This document shows, piece by piece, positions 35,101 through 46,754 of a stretch of 64,000 bases of DNA. Under the pieces are notes generated by a model. The model did not search any database and was not told the DNA's origin. It worked only from the letters and a program-made list of their open reading frames with translations. A program made the translations under genes and the position numbers. The stretch is taken from assembly GCA_949361645.1 (NCBI GenBank), contig OX442420.1, positions 3,703,882 through 3,767,881 of the forward strand, read 5' to 3'. The stretch comes from Spongilla lacustris (Eukaryota; Porifera; Demospongiae; Spongillida; Spongillidae). Position 1 is the stretch's first letter. The number at the start of each line of letters is the position of its first letter.

Positions 35101-37511
35101 GTTTATATGTTCTTCAATTATTATACATACTATTAATTCCTATTACAACGAGGAACTGTGCGTAACTAAAATAATACATCCTTTGATGCTGTACCTTTGC
35201 AGGACACTACATTCTGCAGGGGGCCTCATCCATGTTGCCTGTGATGGCTTTAGCACCTCAGGATGGTGAAAGGATCTTAGATATGTGTGCTGCTCCTGGT
35301 GGCAAGACAACATACTTGGCTGCTCTGATGAAAAACACAGGTAAGATTTATGATGTTGTTAGCTATGCCTACTATAACACTGAAACCACCAAAAATGATG
35401 GTGTTGTTATTTGCAACCAATCTGTATACAAGGCAATTGAATTTTCATACTCAGCTATACAAAGAACATATTAAGTGAATGACTAGTAAACAAATTTAAT
35501 TTAATGATAGATCGAACAAACGTCTACATGTATGCTGTTTTAGCCCATGTGTAGGCTTTCTATTACAACCTATGGTCCTTGCATTCAATGGCGTATAAAA
35601 CTTTGAACTCAAATAAAGTAACACTTAAGCATAGGGCTTCGAGTTCATTCAACCATCGGCTTTTTAGATGCACAATCGAGATGGAGGAGCATACATAACT
35701 TGCCTACGATCTTGATGGAAGTGAGTATCAATGTGGAAATCGTGTGTATTTGGCAAAAAGAGTTAAAATTATAGCTGCCGATAAACGAAGAATGCGTCTA
35801 GTAAGTTGTTTTTTTTGCGAATCGGAACAACTCCAGCTAAATGAGGGGCATGCCCCAACAAAGCGTACGTGACAGTAGCAGCATGCCGGCATTGTTTTCT
35901 GCCACCACCTTGCAAGTAGCCCTTATTGGTATATTGATCCTCATTATTTCAAGCTTTAGCTGTATGTCCATTGTTTGGAATAAAGCAATTTGCAACGCCT
36001 ACATGGGTGACGATCTACCATTAAAACATTCATTTTGATCTAGAGCTGGATGTCGGTTTTGCCCTGGAGACTAATATAAAAATTTGTTTAATTCACACCA
36101 ACCCGGGGGTACAATTGGACACCCGGGTGGACAGCTTAAAAAAGTTTTTGCCATTCGGTCACGGAAGGGACCTAGTGGCATTTAACGGTACTGGCTTATA
36201 TATAGTACAAGTCTTTTCAGGATTGGGCCGAGATAAGTAAGGCTTTAAATCCTTTCGGTACTCGTAAAATGACCCGTTCTAGCGGACCTATCCATTACGC
36301 TCCAACCGATCCACACGGAGCGTAATGGATAGGTCCGCTATCCGTTCTACATATACCAAAAGAATTTAAGCCTTGCTTATCTCGGCCCAATCCTGAAAAG
36401 ACTTATACTATAAGCTAGTACCGTTAAATGCCACTAGGTTCCTTCCGTGACCAAACTGCAAAACCTTTTTTTGCTGTCCACCGGGGTATACAATTGTACC
36501 CCCGGGTGGACATTCAGGACAATAAACATTAAGCACCACCAAAAAAAAACACTTGGTGTGGCTAAAGGGTGGTCTGAAACCAAAGCACCTATGGAATGTA
36601 TACAGCAGAACCATTGATCACACTTCCCATATGAGGAGAGTGTTACCAACAAATAATTTCCACGGTCAATGTTAACTCATGTCTGATAAATATTTCACAA
36701 TATTGCATGGTTGTGAAAATCCAGTCTTGTAGAGCCTAAGGAGAGTCATAATTAAAATAATACACAAAGGTGAGATAACTTATTGTAATGTTGTGAAATG
36801 TTTTTATTCTCTTGACATGTATGTTCCCATATTTATTTTTTAACTCATACTTGCCTAGGTGTTCTCATAGCTAATGATGTCAACCAGGACAGGCTGAAGG
36901 CTGTGGTTGGTAATATCCATCGTTTGGGTGTTAGAAACACAATTGTTTGTTCATACGATGGCAGGAAGTTCCCAACAGTCATGTCTGGTTTTGACCGCAT
37001 CTTGTTGGATGCGCCATGCAGTGGTACTGGTGTAATTTCTAAAGACCCTTCTGTCAAAACCAGCAAGAATGAGAAAGACATACAACGCTGCTCCCATCTG
37101 CAGAAAGAGCTTATTCTTGCAGCCATCGATTGTCTTGATGCGGCTTCTCAAACTGGTGGCTATTTGGTATATTCAACTTGCTCGATCCTAGTGGAAGAGA
37201 ATGAATGGGTAGTGGATTATGCACTCAGAATGCGTCATGTCAAAGTGGTATCCACTGGACTTGAATTTGGTGTTGAAGGATTTACAAAGTACAGGGAAAA
37301 ACGTTTTCACCCATCGTTGTCTTTAACAAGACGATTTTATCCTCACACTAATAATATGGATGGGTTCTTCGTTGCAAAGCTCAAGAAATTTTCTAACAAA
37401 CTCCCTGCTGGTTTAGCAGAGGTGCCTCCTGCCAGCTTACCAGAAGCAGTGGACAATGAGAATGTGGAACAAAGTAATGAGTCGTCACAATCTGAAGAGG
37501 ACATGGAATGA
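29155..37511 (+). CDS. NOP2: NOP2/NSUN1-type rRNA (cytosine-C5) methyltransferase, 594 aa
   Basis: Six exons: 29155-29356, 30435-30479, 33299-33680, 34039-34403, 35203-35340, 36859-37511 (sum 1785 nt, phases agree). The start [20 protein letters not shown] matches the basic NOP2 N-terminus; the in-frame codons before it have no ATG. An acidic/lysine-rich region precedes the conserved core from about residue 205 ([16 protein letters not shown]). SAM-binding motif I is [18 protein letters not shown]. The [15 protein letters not shown] motif carries one conserved cysteine and [14 protein letters not shown] carries the second, the TC catalytic pair of NSUN enzymes. The end is a short acidic tail. 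NOP2 family members methylate a large-subunit rRNA cytosine and act in nucleolar 60S assembly. Human NOP2 is longer, mainly in disordered tails. The large introns hold homopolymers and a fold-back element. Confidence 0.92.
30480..33298. other. 2.8-kb NOP2 intron, low-complexity G runs only
   Basis: No second gene was found. It contains pure G runs at about 31057-31072 and 31199-31215 and A/T runs. A few short ORFs have no recognisable domain. Nothing else is supported. Confidence 0.5.
36101..36508. mobile_element. about 400-bp fold-back element in a NOP2 intron
   Basis: The two halves are inverted copies of about 190-200 bp around a short centre near 36300-36312. Left arm starts ACCCGGGGGTACAATT; the complement of the right end is ACCCGGGGGTACAATT. 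Shared words run inward, such as CTTTTCAGGATTGGGCCGAG and GCGGACCTATCCATTACGCT. It has no ORF and is consistent with a non-autonomous fold-back/MITE in intron 5. Confidence 0.8.
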
Positions 37512-37861
37512 GTACCCAGGCAGCATTACTTGATGGAACCACCGTACTAGTTCTGTCAAATAGGGGTGGTGTATTTTTGTGCCACTCTGATGTCAAGTGA
37601 ATTATTTTATCTGTTTGGACTATATAAAAACACTAATATCTACATCAGCCGTTCAATATCATCGGTTTAATATTTTAACTCAAGATAGGCCCCAAAAAAA
37701 GCTTCCTAGCCACTACTTGTTGCCGTTGTGATGGCCATCAATAAAAATTAAATTGAGGATGTATGAGATTACGGAATTTACCATTCATAGCTATTCATAA
37801 TAGCGTATATCAATTAAAAAATTTACATCTTATATTATAAAACTTACGTGTGCGCTGGAAC

Positions 37862-38095
37862 ATATATGGTACCCCACAGGCATGGACTTGATAACCCAAT
37901 GCAGTGGTACCCCGCCTAGTAGGGTTTATAATTATAGCAATATGGTACCCCACAGGCATGGACTTGATAACCCAATGCAGTGGTACCCCGCCTAGTAGGG
38001 TTTATAATTATAGCAATATGGTACCCCACAGGCATGGACTTGATAACCCAATGCAGTGGTACCCCGCCTAGTAGGGTTTATAATTATAGCAATGA
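37862..38095. repeat. 76-bp tandem repeat, 3 copies
   Basis: GGTACCCCACAGGCATGGAC recurs at 37868, 37944 and 38020. The copies are essentially identical, so the expansion is recent. It lies between NOP2 and the transporter gene, about 170 bp before the proposed transporter start, and each unit has its own internal GGTACCCC pair. Confidence 0.92.
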
Positions 38096-38261
38096 TACAC
38101 CAGGAAAAGTTCCACGGACGTTTAGTTAACGTATCTTAGCCTCATCCCCAGGCTCTATTTTTTATATTACAGTTCTTATATAAAAATAGGGCCTCGGCAA
38201 TGTGGGATGCTAGATATCTTGAACTTACAAATCTATAATCTAATTGACACCTTGGGAATGT

Positions 38262-40575
38262 ATGGTGAAATCACCAACGACTATTACCACGTGGTGGCTT
38301 TTACGGGGAACCAGAGAACCAGAGGTCGAAGTATACGAGATGGAAGGAAACGGACAGTTAGTGCTTCAAAGCGTCGAGGATGGAACACTCTTATCGCGAT
38401 CGGCTGCTGAATCGCCTTTCGAAACAAAAGTTAAACTGACCCCGCATTGGAATGCAAGAAGTGTGATGGTACTTGGCTGCTGTTGGTTGGTATATCTAGT
38501 GGTGAGTACCGAATCCTCGGTTCTTGGACCCTTCTTTCCAACTGAGGTAGAATTTTATCTTAGCATGTACCGTGCAGTATTACAACCATATAATGCACAG
38601 GCAGGTGACCGAGGCGTGTCAAGTGCGCTCATTGGATTAATTTTTAGTGCATCTCCATTTTGTGTACTAGTCCTCTCTCCATTATTAGGCTATCATGTAA
38701 GATTGCTAAAAATACATTTTCCGTATACGTTTACATGTCAGTTCTTCTCATTGCAGCTCGTAAAGTTGGGAGTGAAACGTTTACTAATATGCGGTACAAT
38801 CCTTACAGGTGGCGCATATTTCATACTAGGGTATGTTCTACTAAGGGGAATGCTCTAGATTTTTTTTTTTTTTTTTTTTTTAATACTAAAACTGAAATAA
38901 TCATTACACCCTTCCACTACAGCTTCATTGACTACTTGCCTCCTGGAGCCTCTTTCGTTTCGTATGGTCTGCTCCTCCAGCTAGCTCAAGGCATTGGATG
39001 TGCTATGGTGTCCACGTCAGCAAGTGTGCTAGTAACGTCACTTTTTCAAAATCACTATGCCACCATTATGGTCAGTCAGTGCATTGGGGTCTATCCTAAA
39101 CAACTTTGAACATGCATTGTGATGTGTGTAAGGGGTTGATGGAACTTGCTGCTGGTGTAGGCTATACAATAGGGCCAGTAATAGGAGGACTGCTTTACCA
39201 GGTAATGTGGTGGACTATCACCTGTCATTTTAATTCATGTATTCAGGTAAATGGCAGATTGTGTTCATTGCAGTTTACTTTCTAAATTTAGCTTGGTGGA
39301 TTCAAACTTCCATTTATTGTACTTGGTGCAAGTACATTACTCCTCACTATTCCACTTGCTGTTCTCATACAAGAGATAGGCAAGGGCTCATATCACATGA
39401 AAGTGGACGATTACTTGCATTTCCTGCAGACCCTGAAATTACGCAACTAACTCCAAAAGCTATATTTATGATTATTGGAAACTGTTCAGTAATTCTTATA
39501 GGCAAGTGATCATACAAATTGGATTTTGTTATGAAGGTGCAGTTCTTTATGTAGCCCTAAGTAATATCCTAGCAACTGCAGCACTCTGTTTCTTCACACC
39601 AACACTATCACCATTTCTTGTTAAACAGGTAGGCTTTGGATTATGTTGTTGTTTTTTAACCCCATCTCATTCTGTACCAAATAGTTTAATTTGCCTCCTT
39701 TCCATGTTGGTCTGGTGTATCTTGCTGACTCAGTCATGTACATGACTGTGTCTGTAATTAGTGGACCTCTTTTAAACCAGTGTGTAAGTTGTCATGGGTA
39801 TTTTAAAACTCTTGTTTATATGAGATTTCTTGCCACAGAATACTAGGCTATTAATAATAATTGGCTTATTGACTGCTGGAGTCGGTTTCTTTTTCATTGG
39901 GCCAATTGAATTTATTACTACTCCGTATGTAACAGTATTGTGATATTTACTGGTCTATGTAATTATCATTTCTTTACAGCAAACTGTGGATTACAATTCT
40001 TTCAACTGCAATCATTGGATTTGGTTGCGCTCTGTCCATCATTGTTTCATATGCTGATATCATGTCTATAGCAAAGTTTGTTATTTATTTTTGTATTGCT
40101 GACATTGTCGTTCAATCAATTTATTTAATGCTGATATCACTACTTGAGAGTATTTTAACATGTGGGAGATTAATGATTGGTTGTGTTCAGCAATCTTCAG
40201 CAAAGAAGACATTTTAACAATATTATTCATTTTCAGGTCACTGAATACATCATACAATACAGAATCACTTTCTGCGATAACCTCTGGAATTGTTTTCTCC
40301 TCATTTTCATGCGGGTAATGGGTTCTGTGTGTTCTGTAGGTCTTACCATGCTTTGTTTTGTAGTGAGTTGATAGGACCTCTTATTGGTGGGGGACTAAAT
40401 GAAATCCTTGATTTTCAAACGAGTGCTATGGTAAGTGTGACCATTGTCTGATGGGTGCAAATTATATGAACTCATTTAGGTGTTCGGTGAAATTGTATTG
40501 GCTCAGGTTAGTGTTTGCGCTAGTGTAATTGGAAATGAATTATTGTTGTTCTATTCACAACCTAGGCTGTGCTGA
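38262..40575 (+). CDS. SLC18B1-like major facilitator transporter, about 478 aa
   Basis: 13 exons: 38262-38546, 38601-38696, 38757-38830, 38923-39070, 39133-39201, 39292-39442, 39537-39628, 39685-39783, 39839-39924, 39980-40075, 40237-40314, 40364-40430, 40480-40575 (sum 1437 nt, phases agree). A hydrophilic N-tail is followed by TM1 (SVMVLGCCWLVYLVV) and the loop GPFFPTEAGDRGVSSALIGL typical of SLC18B1. Later marks are GVGYTIGPVIGGLLYQ, FFTPTLSPFLVKQ and GELIGPLIGGGLNE; about 12 membrane helices are expected. SLC18B1 is a vesicular polyamine transporter in mammals; the substrate here is not shown by sequence. The junction 39442/39537 needs a weak GC donor (GCAACT); if wrong, the middle of the gene changes or is frameshifted. 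An alternative start is ATG 38340. Confidence 0.8.
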
Positions 40576-41718
40576 TTTCTGTTTTCTCTGTCTGCAAATG
40601 CAGATAGATTGTTCTAGCAAGGCAATTTCATTTCATATTCAGTTTTTTTTTACCTTTTGAGCATTATGGATGATTTCTGTAGTGTGTGTATGAACATCTG
40701 GACACCTTCCCAGTGTTAGTTTCTAATCACACACATGTACATCCTGGTGCATGTTGCATAATGTTGTAATAGTTTAGGGACACACTTCTTTAATAGAAGA
40801 ACAACAATAATGCATAACTGAAGCAATATAGGTTTGTCCTTAACCAAATATGACATCAATATGCTGAACTGGCTATGTACACCACTAGAGGTCGAGAGCT
40901 ATGGAACATGGGAGCCAGAGGTCCTTCTCACAAGTCACCTGTTTCAAATGCCTTTTTAAGTCTAAGAGCTCTGTTAGCTGAGGTACATGTACATACATGG
41001 CACGTGTTACCCTGGTCTGTTCCTACCCCAACTGGAGACTGAAGCGTATGTGTTGTGTGGTTGTGTTCTAATTAATTTATATTTGTATCATGATTACTGT
41101 AATAATTACCCTTAATGAAACAAGGCTTTTAATTGTCTCTGTTTACACAGCATCTAAAGCTGGTCATTGAGGTGCACTCTAGCGGTTAGGCTAATAGTAT
41201 AGTTCTGCACTCGCTTCCCAACCACGCCAGGTTGCAGTCGTTCAGTCATGAATTTTTTATCACTAGAATTTAAAGGACATACTAATAAAATGATAGACAT
41301 TAAAGTCATTGTCACTATCTTTTGTTTTATAAATTGTAGTGCTCGCATATTGGCTGAGGATGTTTTGCTGCATGTCTGTCTATCTCTGTAGGGAGGGGGG
41401 GGGGGGGGGGGCTAAGTTTACTATGCAAAGTTCAGCGGCACAGCATGAAGTATTGCTGCATAAAAATGTGTTTCAACATTCCAGATCTTTCAACAAAAAA
41501 TCCAATTGGATCAAAACACCATGCCTTGGATGGTTAGAATTTTTACCATACAAGTTAAACTGTTGGCATAGCAATAAATCTTAAAACGAGCCCTTTTTTA
41601 AAAAACACCAGATGTGATTTAATCTCAAATGGTGCATCTATGTTACATCATCATATGCATGTAATTAACTTCTAATAATACATCTGCCTATAGCTGCACT
41701 CAAGTACAAAACTGACAT
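40576..41718. other. intergenic, convergent 3' ends, nothing recognised
   Basis: Separates the convergent transporter and CABIT genes. It contains a G run at about 41394-41411 and scattered short ORFs without similarity to known domains. Confidence 0.4.
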
Positions 41719-44431
41719 TCAACTACACATGAAGTAATGTTTTGCACTTTCCTGTGCACTTGCCACCATCATTATTTTGGAGATGTCGTGCTCATTTTCA
41801 ATTCCAAAATCATTGCAGAGGTCAATCTGTTTAAGTTTTGAAAACTTTTCTCCATCCACTTCTTCTTGGATAAAGGTGTCCTTGTACTGCGACAATCCCA
41901 TCTTTTCTAGAAGCTCAATAATCTGTGAGATATAAAGATACTTGGGAATCTGTACAATATACAATAGGTGTAGCAAGACAAACAGTAATTAAAGGCTCGT
42001 TGATTAAAACGCTTATATAAATGCACACATGTCAAATATAAATTAGTACTGAATAAAATTTTAAAAGACTTGTTGCTTTTTTTGTTGTTGATTTTTTGTA
42101 TTTACAAAAATTGTGACCATATATTTAATACCTTGGTTATAATTCTGATCATAAAGTAAATTAAACTCTTTGCCAGACACTTATTATTATAAAGAGTGTA
42201 CCTGAACATGGCTTAGACTTCTAAGGAACTCAATGTTTTCAATTCTTGATACAGCATTAACTGGCGGCGGATCCATTTGTACATAATGTTCGTCATTGCT
42301 TTCACTGCTAGATGAAGAGCATCTTTGTGGAGGAGTTAGTGGCAGCGAACGCATTGATCCACTGAATGAAAGGTTCAATGGATGCACAGGTATGTAGTCA
42401 TACATATATGGTGTAGACGACTCGTAGTCAGCAGCTGAACGTCCAGTAACACAAACTTCAATTGGTGCAGAAAGTGGTATACTAGTAAACTGTATGCCTT
42501 GTGAAGGTGTACAGAAACTTGCAACTAGAGAATTTTTTGTGTGAAAGTGGGCGAAGGTTATGATGTGTTCTGTCAATATATGAGGGTAGCTTGCCTGAAA
42601 TGCCACAACAGTTGCTGGAAGGGTTTCGGAGAGATATTGACGAAATTGTCGTATGGTAAGTTTAGTTTTGTGTGGTGCTGTTGTAAAGTAACCCTTACAA
42701 TTGGCAGACAACTTTTTCTTCATTTTTGCAGTTATGCTATAAACCTTTAAATTCCGTTTGGTTTTATATCTTATAACCAATACTTCTTCGGTTTCCACGG
42801 AAGACTTTGCATCTTTCCCTTTAAATGGGTGGAGCGCACAAATAATTTTGGGTAAATTTGTATGATTTAGAATATCTTGAATAGTTTCAAAGACTGTTTC
42901 TTTGTTCCCCTCATAAACAAGTCCAAATTCAGACTTGTCATCCAATTTTAAGATGAATACATTGTCTTTGTCATCCTTAATAGAAACGACCTCATCATAT
43001 GTTATAAAGTGGACTGTGTATTGTCGTTTTTTGATGTGAGAATGATTTCGTTTGGTGACGTTGATTGTGGCTGGTAGATTGAAGGAATACTTATCAACAA
43101 ACCGTTGTAGGCTAAGATATACATCTTCTTCAGGTGGCTCCATTGTAGTCGGGCTCGAGCAAGGGGGGCTTGGAAGGGATTCAAATAAATACTTTATATT
43201 TGGGACTGAAGATGACAATGAAATTTTTCTTTGATGCTGAACTTCTAGGGGAGATGTTTCAAAATGTTTCAGCCTAGGACTTTCTACGGGGCTCCTGAAA
43301 TTAAAAACTGAAGCAGAAGCTTTGACTTTGTCTTTTTTGGCAATAGGTTTGGTACGCTGCAGAACAAGTAGCATAGTTATTGGCAATACCTACATATGTC
43401 TGCTACCTGTGCTCTAGAAACAATTGCTATTCTTGCAATATACATAGTATACATCTTTTTTTTTTCTTTTCAAAATTGTAGTCCAATGAATTTGATATGT
43501 TAGATGAATATGAATCATACTAGTGAGAATGCAGGTATATGAAAAGTGAAGACACTAGGTCACATTCTGTTTCACATCTTGTAAGTAACTAAGTGCTAAA
43601 GTAAAAGGTTTTAAAATAATAGCAAATCCTAATAGTTTCAAGTATGGATGTAAACATGCTTTCCTTATATACATTCTAGTATGTCATATAATTGCTTACT
43701 GCTACTTTGCTTTGTTCAATGACTGCTACTGTCACATCAGGTAAGTTAGTTGGCAACTCAAATTCTTTGTCAACCTCTGTGCTGCTGCAGTTTGGATTTG
43801 TGCAGATGAGTACTTGTTGAGTTGTTATTCCCGCCAGTGTTAATATGCTGCTTTCAAAATCTCCAGCTTTACTGACAACTTTGCAGGGGAAAAGGTTATG
43901 TTCTACAATATCACTGACATGCAGTTCGTGAAACATTGGACTAGTGGTAAATAACCCAATGCAGTTTTTAGGCAGCAGCTTTGAGGTTTTGTGCTTTGTG
44001 CTGTACACATTCAGCATTGTTTCGTTGTCCACAGTTGACAGCCCCTTCACAATTAGCACTTCATTTTGTTCCAGTAGATTGTTGTAGTGTCTTCTAGCAC
44101 ACACCACTTGTGGACATGGATTTGCAAGCATGAGATCTTCTACGGCGTTGTATTCGTACCCAGCAGTGGCTTCCTGCATGTCATTGCGATAGTCATGAAC
44201 AACTGATAGAGGAAGTTTCAGGTTGACTGGTATGGATAGTTTTTGTGAATGGTGAGTGATTGCAAGGATCACCTCCATTTCTTCTTTTCTTTTGACTTCG
44301 ATGATCTCTTCATTTGAGATGGAGTATGGAAAACCACAGTATCCAGACAGTACTTTTATTCTCAGTGGCAATGAATATTTTGCAGCAAAGACAGACAATG
44401 AGATTGCATTGGAGTTATGTGATGTAGTCAT
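41719..44431 (-). CDS. double-CABIT plus SAM domain adaptor (GAREM/THEMIS-like), 696 aa
   Basis: Three exons: 43700-44431, 42202-43356, 41719-41922 (sum 2091 nt, phase 0 at both junctions). Exon 1 (residues 1-244) is a CABIT-type module: SLPLRIKVLSGYCG start, CARRHYNNLLEQNEVLIVKG in the middle, KLLPKNCIGLFTT near the end. Exon 2 has a serine/proline-rich linker (about 245-335) and a second module with FVDKYSFNLPATINV, EEVLVIRYKTKRNLKVYS and LSANCKGYFTTAP. It ends in a proline/serine-rich tail with a YMYDYIPVHP tyrosine cluster that could be phosphorylated. Exon 3 is a SAM domain (IIELLEKMGLSQYKDTFIQE). Vertebrate THEMIS has two CABIT domains and no SAM; GAREM has one CABIT and a SAM. This protein combines both. 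A role in receptor tyrosine kinase/ERK signalling is inferred from GAREM. Confidence 0.85.
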
Positions 44432-45405
44432 GGTAATGGCAATTTTAACTGTGAAGAAACATGATATGTTCAGGTAAATTTTATACCTATAGTAGGTTGT
44501 CCAACATAGCTGCTACTTGTAAAGTGTAATAGATAATAATGGTAATTGTAAAAACAGGGAGTGCATGTACTAATATACTGTTGTGCTCAGGAATTCACCT
44601 ATACAACGTAGTAATTTGTAAATAGCATACAATATATAGTCAATTTATGTAGTGTGTTGTGGAATGTTTGTGTTATTAATTTACATATGTTGGGGTGTGT
44701 TCTACAATTTGTGAGTAATATCAGTTTGCTCATACTCTAAAAGGTGGTGACCTTAATGACAGCTTATTTATGTAATTTTGACTTGATTTGGCCCCTGTGT
44801 TTGATGCCAAATGTTCTTCTCCTGATCAGTTTTAAAATTTGGAACGCTTTTTCTGAAAAACTGTTATTCACATATTAGTTTTGATGCTTCATTACACAGT
44901 GTTAAAAACTCACTACTTCAAAACGTTTTCTCAACAAGATCTTCATTATTTTACCTTACTAATCGATCTGTATAGTAACATTTGATTAATGTGGTAATAT
45001 AGCAACTATCACCATGGCTATAATATTGCCTTTGGCTGGCCGCAAGTATAAAAGTGGGCATGTGGTACTAATGATTTACTTCCTAGGGAGGAATAGTAAA
45101 TGATGTTGTGGTCCGCACAAAGGAGATACAATGAAAGTGCTCAAAATAAGCACTTTTACCATCCCCCCAGACTTTAACAATATCTACATTAATTACCCCA
45201 TTACCTCTACCCAAATACACATACATTTAATCACAACTTTTGTGGAAAGTACAAAAACACGTACATTTGTCGATGATTGAGCTGTCCGTAATCAATCATG
45301 ATTAGGCCTATCAAATTTTCCTTACATAGTATAATTTAAAAAGTAATGCAAGATGAAAATTCATAGCAGTGATATTGGGTGTTCGCACCGCAAGCAGACT
45401 ATGTA

Positions 45406-45510
45406 TGGTTATGCGAACTGTATAACTTTGGGCATAGATATCTCTTCTAATATCTATGCTTTGGGGAAAGCGCACATGCTTTCCCCAATATTATACAGTT
45501 CGTATAACCA
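45406..45510. repeat. hairpin-forming inverted repeat
   Basis: 20-nt arms TGGTTATGCGAACTGTATAA (45406-45425) and its complement at 45491-45510 with one mismatch. Nested inside are two more inverted pairs: GCATAGATAT with ATATCTATGC, and GGGGAAAGC with GCTTTCCCC. It is probably a small fold-back element in the 2.3-kb space between the divergent CABIT and U-box genes. Confidence 0.75.
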
Positions 45511-46354
45511 CAGTGATTAGATGTACAGGTATACTATTACCCGCTTAAAGAATTTAATACTCTGGTACATTACAACTCCTTTACGAGTACTATAAATATA
45601 CTACACGTAGTACATACAACGCAACCCAAACCAACTTGTAGCCTAGCTAGACGCAGTAGTTCTTAATCACCATCGTGGCCCCGGTCCATGGATTGCACGC
45701 TCCGTAAAGTAACAGGATTCAGTGTCCATCCGATAAAATTTAGACCATTAACACATCTGCTAGCGATCCTATTAATTTTCTGTGTGCGATAGGCTACGAT
45801 TTGATTTCGCCTTGCTGATCACACCATAGATATTATATGGAATATAATTAATATCTATGATCACACCGCAATTATAGTAAACAGAATACTTTCAGTAAAC
45901 GGTACCGTAGTTTTACTGGATCACAGAGAACGATGAGAATTTCAACCAAGCAGCTAAGTCTAGCCTAAAACTACGTCGCATGGCTTTGTCTTGATAACCG
46001 GAAGCGTACATAATTAAGCGACTTAACTAAGCATCATTAAACACAGATCAACTCACTTCACTTGCATAGAAGATAAATGTTGGACGTGGCCGTCGATACT
46101 CCCACACAAGATGGAGTCTATGTTTTATATAAAACTAAAAAATGCGTTTAGTAGTAATGAGCATTCCTCTCTTAAAATGCTAGGTGGGGCCCTCGTACCA
46201 CATGTGTACGTGTCGGTACTTAATTATATCAGACAGTAGTAAGTGCCTCTAGAAAAGGATAATATGTGTTCAGACATACTAGTATCTGATACGTTGTCAG
46301 TTTTAATAATCACATTTCACTAGGTGGCCGTGTATATTAATGAACAAGATATAT

Positions 46355-46557
46355 AAACATTCTCTCTGAGACAGTTGGTGGTACTAGGATTTGAAGGCAA
46401 TGGTAGTGTAAAAAGGATTGGAGATACGTTGAACGCAATATTTAGCTAATACTTTCTAAAAAGTGCGTTCGTCGTATCTGTTCCCATCCTTTTTACAGTA
46501 ACACCACCATTGCCTTCCACCAACAGGCAACCTTCTCAGAGCTAGAGAGAATGTTTA
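46355..46557. repeat. about 200-bp fold-back element upstream of the U-box gene
   Basis: Imperfect inverted arms: the left begins AAACATTCTCTCTGAGA and the right ends AGAGAGAATGTTT. Internal arms GAAGGCAATGGTAGTGTAAA (46393 on) and the complementary segment ending at about 46517 match well. It sits about 200 bp before the ATG at 46755, so it could affect the promoter. Confidence 0.75.
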
Positions 46558-46754
46558 TTCTTTATTCTAGTTATTTGGCATACGCCCACTTGGTATAATC
46601 TATTAATAGCGTTGTGCGATCGACATAAGTTGACGTAGTTAATACGTACTGGGCGCGGTGCGTGCTATTTATTTATAGCTTGTACGAGGTAGTGAGTAAC
46701 TATGGTTATAAATACTCCAACTGATTAACAACATTGCTAAATATACTAGTAAGG

